Shown here in pieces: positions 16,090 to 24,417 of a stretch of DNA of 25,874 bases; the first letter of the stretch is position 1, and each line of letters starts with the position of its first letter. The position numbers were made by a program, and so were the translations under genes. Location: positions 1-25,874 of IMG/VR virus record IMGVR_UViG_3300000101_000135; one strand, written 5' to 3'. Below the pieces are notes generated by a model that ran no database searches, was not told where the DNA came from, and worked only from the letters and a program-made list of their open reading frames with translations. The DNA comes from a virus.

Positions 16090-16245
16090 ATGGCTGCTAA
16101 ACTTTATACAAACCAAACTTGGCTAAAGAAAAGGTTCCACCTAGATCGCAAAACTCCAGAAGAGATAGCGAAAGAGTGTGGGGTAAGCGTAGAAACTATC
16201 TATGTTTATTTATCAAAATTCGGATTAAGGAAGTCTAGGCGTTGA
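16090..16245 (+). CDS. 51-aa helix-turn-helix protein
   Basis: A small protein read from ATG 16090 with an excellent AAGGAG site (16079-16084, five bases upstream). The sequence has a basic N-terminal part (TWLKKRFHLDRK), then a classic HTH: TPEEIAKECGVSVETIYVYL, where the first helix (EEIAKECG), the turn (VS) and the recognition helix (ETIYVYLSKFG) are plain, followed by a basic tail (LRKSRR). It resembles sigma-region-4 or resolvase-type HTH segments but has no other domain. The stop overlaps the next TTG start by four bases. A regulator of late transcription is one possibility; function unknown. Confidence 0.72.
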   Translation: MAAKLYTNQTWLKKRFHLDRKTPEEIAKECGVSVETIYVYLSKFGLRKSRR

Positions 16246-16514
16246 GCAAAGAGACAGAGCAAAAGATAACAGAAGTAATGTCTGGCATTGAAAAGATGCT
16301 AATTGAAAAGAACAGGGCCTACGGAGATTCTGCCATTGATCCAGTTAGAGTGTTTTCAAAAGCTGATGCGGTAGAACAAATCTATGTGCGCATCGATGAT
16401 AAGCTTTCAAGGGTTAAACGGGGGCATGAATACCCTGGAGATGATACCATCTCAGACTTAATAGGATACTTAGTGTTATTACTTGTTGCAAAGGAGAAAA
16501 ATGAGAGAGTATAG
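16242..16514 (+). CDS. MazG-like / DUF1599-like small protein
   Basis: A 90-aa, mostly helical protein starting at TTG 16242 inside the HTH gene's stop. It has the block KNRAYGDSAIDPVRVF followed by IYVRIDDKLSRVKRG and DTISDLIGYLVLL. That order (an YGDS/F motif, then RIDDKL, then DLIGYL) is characteristic of DUF1599, the 'nucleotide modification associated domain 1' group, which is thought to relate to all-alpha NTP pyrophosphatases. Its neighbour is a GMPR-like enzyme, so a nucleotide-pool role is likely. It ends 14 bases past the ATG of that gene. The catalytic activity of this family is not established for this protein. Confidence 0.72.
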   Translation: MSKETEQKITEVMSGIEKMLIEKNRAYGDSAIDPVRVFSKADAVEQIYVRIDDKLSRVKRGHEYPGDDTISDLIGYLVLLLVAKEKNERV

Positions 16515-17520
16515 CAATAAAGAGCAGGTGTCGTTTGACGACATCCTTCTGGTCCCACAGGTTTCGGATATTAAGAGTCGAAAAAATGTATCGCTATCCA
16601 CCATCTTGGGGGATGGCCTAGAGCTAGATTTTCCAATTATTGCCGCCCCAATGGATACGGTGTGCGAAGCTGGCATGGCCCTTGCAATGAGCAACTATGG
16701 CGGCCTTGGCATCATTCATAGATACATGCCAATTGAAGAGCAGGCCAGCATGGTAGAGATGGTGAGGCAGGCCAATGCCGTTGTCGGAGGTTCTGTCGGT
16801 GCGACTGGATCGTTTCTAGAAGATGCAGGGCAGCTCGTTAACGCTGGTGCAACCCTGGTCCTTGTCGACGTTGCAAATGGTCACAGTCATCACGCAATCA
16901 ATGCTGTCTCAGCACTGAGAGAAGAGTTCGGAGAATCCCTACACATTATGGCTGGCAACGTTGCTACCTGGGATGGCTTCGCAAGACTGGCTGATGCTGG
17001 TGCAAACTCTATTCGGGTGGGGATTGGTGGTGGATCAGCTTGCACTACCAGAGTAGTTAGTGGACACGGCGTTCCAACGCTTGCATCAATCATGGATATT
17101 CGTGAAAGAGTAAGCTATGAAGATGCCCCCGCTCTAATTGCAGATGGTGGAATCAGAAATTCTGGGGATGCGGCTAAGGCTCTGGCAGCAGGTGCTCATG
17201 CCGTAATGGTTGGAAGATTGCTTGCTGGAACTTCAGAGTCTCCTGGAGAAGTTGACAATAATCACAAGGTGTTTCGAGGAATGGCATCTAGGGAGGCACA
17301 GGAGGAGGGCAGGGGCTCTGTATCTGGGGTAGAAGGCATCACGACTACCGTTCCTTTCGTTGGATCAGTTAGTAATATTATTAATGATTTCAGGGCGGGA
17401 TTGCGTAGTGCTCTATCTTATACTGGGGTAGACAACCTCTTTGACTTCCACGCCGATAGCGTGTATAATAAAGTATCAAGCAATTCACTAAATGAAACTA
17501 AACCTCACGCAAAGGAGTAA
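16501..17520 (+). CDS. IMP dehydrogenase/GMP reductase family enzyme, GMP reductase-like
   Basis: Start taken at ATG 16501, with AGGAG just upstream; upstream in-frame starts lack a ribosome site. The 339-aa TIM-barrel enzyme has no CBS domain insertion, matching GMP reductase length. The catalytic loop GGGSACTTR carries C181; SDILLVPQ-like start, [28 protein letters not shown] and VMVGRLLAG are the family's phosphate- and nucleotide-binding blocks. The flap after FRGMAS is short and lacks the Arg-Tyr pair of IMPDH, while E278 in VEGITTTVP matches the conserved catalytic glutamate. GMP reductase converts GMP to IMP with NADPH. This favours GMPR over IMPDH, but a CBS-less IMPDH cannot be excluded. 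It is a notable auxiliary metabolic gene. Confidence 0.85.
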   Translation: MREYSNKEQVSFDDILLVPQVSDIKSRKNVSLSTILGDGLELDFPIIAAPMDTVCEAGMALAMSNYGGLGIIHRYMPIEEQASMVEMVRQANAVVGGSVGATGSFLEDAGQLVNAGATLVLVDVANGHSHHAINAVSALREEFGESLHIMAGNVATWDGFARLADAGANSIRVGIGGGSACTTRVVSGHGVPTLASIMDIRERVSYEDAPALIADGGIRNSGDAAKALAAGAHAVMVGRLLAGTSESPGEVDNNHKVFRGMASREAQEEGRGSVSGVEGITTTVPFVGSVSNIINDFRAGLRSALSYTGVDNLFDFHADSVYNKVSSNSLNETKPHAKE

Positions 17521-17522
17521 TC

Positions 17523-17834
17523 ATGGCTCGTGGTCGCAAGACAGGCACAGGGGGAGTACCCTCAAAGTTTTTTCGTTTCCCAGAAATCACAGTAGATAAT
17601 TTTGTGATTGAGAGGGGAGAGATCATTAAGGTCAAAGACCAGTGGGGCATGAGGTTTAAGTTTGATAGCCTTGTTACAAATACTGAAACTGGTTCTCAGT
17701 GGGTAGACTGCTACGAAGTCTATAAGTTACGGACTGGATGTCTTCGGGCTTTTCCCCTAGACCAAATAAAGAGAATTCCAAAGAAAAGGGGCAAGCGACG
17801 TGCAAAGCGAACAACAACTAGTCCAGCATCTTGA
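17523..17834 (+). CDS. Basic conserved protein upstream of the terminase
   Basis: A 103-aa protein with a strong AAAGGAG site before ATG 17523. It is basic at both ends (MARGRKTGTGG, and a C-terminal Lys/Arg cluster around KKRGKRRAKR), with a core of beta-like segments: FFRFPEITVDNFV, GMRFKFDSLV and WVDCYEVYKL. This charge layout suggests nucleic-acid binding. It overlaps the small terminase candidate by 35 bp. A role in packaging or DNA binding is inference from charge and position. I cannot name the family. Confidence 0.6.
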   Translation: MARGRKTGTGGVPSKFFRFPEITVDNFVIERGEIIKVKDQWGMRFKFDSLVTNTETGSQWVDCYEVYKLRTGCLRAFPLDQIKRIPKKRGKRRAKRTTTSPAS

Positions 17835-18336
17835 CACAGTAAACAAGGTTGTTGGGGAATATCTTAAGGGTACAGACCCAACAAAAATTTCCAAGCAGCT
17901 CAGCATCCCTCGTACCAAGGTCGTAGAATATCTTAACGAGTGGAAAGAGATGGCTTCTGCCAATGACACAATTAGAGCTAGGGCCAGAGAAGCTTTGGCT
18001 GCTGCAGACGAGCACTATGGCAGACTAATCTCCAAGTCCTACGAAGTGATTGATGATGCAGATACCAATGGAGACTTGCGGTCTAAGTCTGGCGGTATCA
18101 AGTTAGTCATGGATATCGAGTCTAAGCGTATTGAGATGCTGCAGAAGGCTGGCCTGTTAGAGAATAAAGAGCTGGCAGAAGAAATGCTTGAGATCGAAAA
18201 GCGTCAAGAGATTCTCATGGGCATTCTTAAAGATGTTGCTGCAGAGCATCCAGAGATTAGGGATAAGATTATGAGAAGGCTTTCTGAAGCCTCTAATAAG
18301 CTAAATGAAACGGTAACGATTGTTCACGATGTTTGA
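17800..18336 (+). CDS. Small terminase subunit candidate
   Basis: A 178-aa, almost wholly helical protein starting at GTG 17800, after an AGGGG-like site in the overlapped gene. Residues ~28-50 (TKISKQLSIPRTKVVEYLNEW) form an HTH, followed by helices with KSYEVIDDAD and LVMDIESKRIEML, and a C-terminal coiled-coil (ELAEEMLEIEKRQEIL). An HTH plus a central oligomerisation helix region is the usual plan of small terminase subunits, which bind the packaging site and recruit the large subunit. The gene directly precedes terL and overlaps it by 8 bp, which is the main support. Pairwise similarity to a known TerS was not tested. Confidence 0.75.
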   Translation: MQSEQQLVQHLDTVNKVVGEYLKGTDPTKISKQLSIPRTKVVEYLNEWKEMASANDTIRARAREALAAADEHYGRLISKSYEVIDDADTNGDLRSKSGGIKLVMDIESKRIEMLQKAGLLENKELAEEMLEIEKRQEILMGILKDVAAEHPEIRDKIMRRLSEASNKLNETVTIVHDV

Positions 18337-20110
18337 TGATTTTTTGGAGGCCCTGGAGGACAGCCCATTTGAAGAAACTCCTGTAGACGCACACACGTTT
18401 GTAGAAGATTCAAACTTTTTGGGCCAGCCACCACTGTCCAAGATTCAGTATGACATTGTAGAAGCTATGAGCCAGATCTATCGTAAAGAAGATCTTATTG
18501 TTTTGATGGGTGAAGAGGCTGGTGCCCAGTACTTTAAAAAGTTTACAAAGAATGAAGTCATCTTGCAGCTTGGCAAGGGTAGCGGTAAGGACTTCGTTTC
18601 TACCGTAGCTGTAGCATACATTGTATACAAGCTTCTATGCCTGAAGGATCCTGCTAGATACTATGGCAAGCCTTCCGGTGACGCCATTGATATTATCAAC
18701 ATCGCAATCAACGCACAGCAGGCAAAGAATGTTTTCTTTAAGGGATTCAAGACGAAGATTGAGAAGTCTCCTTGGTTTGCTGGTAAGTATTATTCAAAGA
18801 TGGACTCTATTGAATTTGATAAAACTGTTACTGTTTACTCTGGACACTCTGAGAGGGAATCTCACGAGGGCCTAAACCTTTTGGTAGCGGTGCTTGATGA
18901 GATTTCTGGCTTCTCCTCTGATGTTGGAACTGGTAATGAGCAGGGCAAGACGGCTGACAATATCTATAAAGCCTTTCGTGGTACCGTAGACTCTCGCTTC
19001 CCAGACTTGGGGAAGGTTGCGTTGCTGTCCTTCCCACGGTATCCTGGCGACTTTATTTCATCTAAGTATGATGATGCTATTTTAGAAAAAGAAGTGATAG
19101 AGAGAACCCACAAGTTTGTTATTAATCCAGATCTTCCAGAAGACTCTCCTGGTAATACCCTAGATATTGCTTGGGAAGAAGACCAGATTACTGGATATAA
19201 ATACCCCAATGTGTTTGCCTTAAAACGTCCCACTTGGGAGGTAAACCCCACGAGGAAGATTGATGATTTTAAGTTGGCATTCTATACAGATCTTGGTGAC
19301 GCTATGATGCGGTTCCTTTGTGTGCCGACCTATTCCTCTGACGCATTCTTTAAGCAGCGGGACAAGGTTAGGGCTTGTATGAGTCTTCGCAACCCCTTGG
19401 ATGCATTCAGAAGGTTCGAAGAAAACTTTAAGCCAGACCCAGATAAAAAATACTTTGTCCATGCCGACCTTGCTCAACGCCACGACAAGTGTGCTGTAGC
19501 AATTGCTCACGTGGATAAGTGGGTTAATATTCAGGTCATCAAGGACTACGAGCAGGTTGCTCCATTTGTTGTTGTGGATGCTGTGGCATGGTGGGAGCCA
19601 AAGATCGAGGGGCCAGTCAATCTGTCAGAAGTTAAGCAATGGATCCAAAACCTTCGTAGGCTAGGCTTTGACATTGGAATGGTAAGCTTTGACCGCTGGC
19701 AATCTTTCGATATCCAGAATGAGCTTAAATCTGTTGGTATGCGAACAGAAACTGTGTCTGTAGCCAAGAAGCACTATGAAGACATGGCTATGCTGATGTA
19801 TGAAGAGCGTCTAGTTATGCCAACAATTGAGCTTTTATTTGAAGAGCTTACAGAGCTTAAGATTATGAAGGGCAACCGGGTAGATCACCCACGCAAAAGC
19901 TCTAAGGACTTGGCGGATGCTGTGTGTGGTGCTGTTTTTGGTGCCATCTCTCATACCCCAAAGAGCAACAACCTTGAGGTAGAGGTTCACACTTTTAGGG
20001 ACAGATCCAAGACACGACTTGAAGAACTGCCCGATAACGTGATACACTATAAGTCGAAAGAAATGCCAGAAGACGTTCGAGACTATTTGGATAGGCTTGG
20101 TTTAGTGTAA
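18329..20110 (+). CDS. Terminase large subunit (packaging ATPase and nuclease)
   Basis: Start taken at ATG 18329 (MFDD); a TTG at 18320 would add three residues. The 593-aa protein is the packaging motor. The ATPase half has a Walker A loop GKGSGKD (82-88) and Walker B ending in VLDEISG (D190, E191). The nuclease half is RNase H-like: VHADLAQRHD with D380, SFDRWQSFD with D455, and KDLADAV with D527/D530. The short gap between domains and the order match headful- or cos-type TerL proteins. It lies next to a TerS candidate but is separated from virion genes by the replication region, an unusual layout. Sixty-two bases of untranslated DNA follow. Confidence 0.95.
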   Translation: MFDDFLEALEDSPFEETPVDAHTFVEDSNFLGQPPLSKIQYDIVEAMSQIYRKEDLIVLMGEEAGAQYFKKFTKNEVILQLGKGSGKDFVSTVAVAYIVYKLLCLKDPARYYGKPSGDAIDIINIAINAQQAKNVFFKGFKTKIEKSPWFAGKYYSKMDSIEFDKTVTVYSGHSERESHEGLNLLVAVLDEISGFSSDVGTGNEQGKTADNIYKAFRGTVDSRFPDLGKVALLSFPRYPGDFISSKYDDAILEKEVIERTHKFVINPDLPEDSPGNTLDIAWEEDQITGYKYPNVFALKRPTWEVNPTRKIDDFKLAFYTDLGDAMMRFLCVPTYSSDAFFKQRDKVRACMSLRNPLDAFRRFEENFKPDPDKKYFVHADLAQRHDKCAVAIAHVDKWVNIQVIKDYEQVAPFVVVDAVAWWEPKIEGPVNLSEVKQWIQNLRRLGFDIGMVSFDRWQSFDIQNELKSVGMRTETVSVAKKHYEDMAMLMYEERLVMPTIELLFEELTELKIMKGNRVDHPRKSSKDLADAVCGAVFGAISHTPKSNNLEVEVHTFRDRSKTRLEELPDNVIHYKSKEMPEDVRDYLDRLGLV

Positions 20111-20172
20111 CCACAAATACTAGGGACTTTCCCAGATTCAACCACTACATTTTGTATAAAGAGGAAGTATAA
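20111..20172 (+). promoter_or_regulatory. Short leader before nrdI with possible regulatory repeats
   Basis: This 62-bp gap is one of the few non-coding stretches on the + strand. It holds an NrdR-box-like string at 20111-20126 (CACAAATACTAG core; C..A and T.G positions of the box kept, central A/T mismatched), a small inverted repeat GGGA-CTT-TCCC at 20123-20133, and TACA-TTT-TGTA at 20146-20156, about 32 bp from the first. GAGGAAG at 20161-20167 serves as ribosome site for nrdI. The spacing between the two dyads is close to three helical turns, as in paired NrdR boxes, but the second does not match the consensus well. Regulation by host NrdR is a weak hypothesis. Confidence 0.3.
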
Positions 20173-20572
20173 TTGACTTTACCAATTGATTTAGTTTACT
20201 TTTCTAACAAATCTGAAAACACTAAAAGATTTGTAGATAAGCTAAGTGACCTTAGCTGGAGAATTCCTTTAGTCTGGGATAGCGAGAATCCATATTTGCA
20301 TAGTCGAGAATTTGTTCTCGTATTGCCAACATATGGAGCTGGCAGGGGTAGCCACGTTATTCCTTCTCAGGTGAGGAAGTTTCTTAATGTTAGATCAAAC
20401 AGAGAGATGCTTCGTGGGGTTATCGGGACTGGAAATACTAATTTTGGAGAGCATTTCTGTAAAGCTGCAGAAATGATCTCAGCCAAAACAGGGGTACCAC
20501 TCATTGGCAAAATAGAAATATTCGGTACAGAAGACGACGTTAAAACAATTAAAGAAAGATTGAGGCTGCTTT

Positions 20573-20583
<11 letters not shown>
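20173..20583 (+). CDS. nrdI: NrdI, flavodoxin-like RNR activator
   Basis: A 136-aa flavoprotein that supplies the oxidant for assembling the dimanganese-tyrosyl radical cofactor of class Ib ribonucleotide reductase. The start is TTG 20173, after GAGGAAG. NrdI features are visible: an early phosphate-binding loop [12 protein letters not shown], a LPTYGAGRG loop, and the [15 protein letters not shown] segment that contacts FMN. The C-terminus overlaps nrdE by 11 bp. Gene order nrdI-nrdE-nrdF is the standard class Ib operon. No nrdH (glutaredoxin-like) gene is seen here, so reducing power for NrdE must come from the host or from elsewhere in the genome. Confidence 0.92.
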
Positions 20584-24026
<3,443 letters not shown>

Positions 24027-24035
24027 AGTAATAGA

Positions 24036-24043
24036 AGTATACT
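24036..24043. promoter_or_regulatory. Palindromic AGTATACT, possible bidirectional -10 element
   Basis: AGTATACT is its own reverse complement and therefore gives TATACT, a good -10 hexamer, on both strands. On the minus strand it lies 9 bases before the ATG of the SNase-like gene, so transcription would start almost at that codon. On the + strand it would fire toward the holin-like gene. No clear -35 element is seen on either side. Position and symmetry are observed; promoter activity is inference. Confidence 0.4.
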
Positions 24044-24077
24044 GTGTTTTTATAAAAAAGGGTTTTTAATATGGAGT

Positions 24078-24083
24078 TATAAT
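24078..24083 (+). promoter_or_regulatory. Consensus -10 (TATAAT) upstream of the holin-like gene
   Basis: A perfect TATAAT lies in the 100-bp intergenic gap, 44 bases before the ATG of the holin-like gene. Transcription would start around 24089-24091. No convincing -35 hexamer is present at the expected distance, so activity may depend on an activator or a phage factor. It is the best candidate for a late-lysis promoter here. Confidence 0.45.
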
Positions 24084-24089
24084 AGTATT

Positions 24090-24105
24090 AGTAGAGTTAT
24101 CTACT
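24090..24105 (+). repeat. Perfect inverted repeat at the predicted transcript start
   Basis: AGTAGA-GTTA-TCTACT, with six perfect base pairs and a four-base loop, begins about seven bases after TATAAT, so it would form the 5' end of the mRNA. It could be an operator for a dimeric repressor or a 5' hairpin that stabilises the transcript. A GAAAGG ribosome site follows at 24112-24117. Confidence 0.45.
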
Positions 24106-24126
24106 GCTACCGAAAGGCTCCCCCCT

Positions 24127-24366
24127 ATGTTTGTTTTTAATATAATTGGTCGTATGTTTGCTGTTTTTGTCGTAAATGCGTTTGCTGTCCTTGCTGGCGG
24201 TGCCATCCTCGACATTGAATGGTGGAAGACGCTAATCATTGCTGGTTTAATTGGTGTTGGTCAGGTGTTGGATGACATGGCCCGTGCTTACATTGCAGAT
24301 GGCAAGTTGACAAAAGATGAAGTTGAGCAGGCTTTTGAGAATGCCTCTCACTCAAGCGATAACTAA
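24127..24366 (+). CDS. Holin-like small membrane protein
   Basis: A 79-aa protein with GAAAGG about ten bases upstream, separated from the ATG by an odd CTCCCCCCT run. It has two hydrophobic segments: residues ~2-28 (FNIIGRMFAVFVVNAFAVLAGG and on) and ~33-46 (WKTLIIAGLIGVGQV), with a short acidic turn between. A charged, probably cytoplasmic C-terminal helix (KLTKDEVEQAFENAS) follows. Such a short, two-segment membrane protein, with its own promoter and followed by a terminator, fits holins and related membrane proteins of actinophages. No endolysin is seen in the window. A general membrane protein is the alternative. Confidence 0.6.
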   Translation: MFVFNIIGRMFAVFVVNAFAVLAGGAILDIEWWKTLIIAGLIGVGQVLDDMARAYIADGKLTKDEVEQAFENASHSSDN

Positions 24367-24379
24367 ATAACTAAAACCT

Positions 24380-24404
24380 ATAGCACTGGTTTGCTATTTT
24401 TTTT
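24380..24404 (+). terminator. Intrinsic terminator downstream of the holin-like gene
   Basis: A six-base-pair stem ATAGCA ... TGCTAT with a six-base loop is followed directly by a T run (24397-24404). The stem is AT-rich and thus rather weak, so read-through is plausible. The ribosome site of the next gene begins right after the last T, so this could also work as an attenuator for that gene. Confidence 0.65.
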
Positions 24405-24409
24405 AGGAG
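24405..24409 (+). promoter_or_regulatory. AGGAG ribosome site that decides an ATT start
   Basis: AGGAG lies eight bases before an ATT at 24418 and has no ATG, GTG or TTG at a usable distance. The only in-frame standard start is TTG 24391, which sits within the terminator and upstream of this site. The spacing argues for ATT as the start codon. Confidence 0.5.
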
Positions 24410-24417
24410 TTAAAATT

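Noticed and set aside
20123-20133. GGGACTTTCCC inverted repeat as a terminator after terL
   Set aside because: The stem is only four base pairs and no T run follows it.
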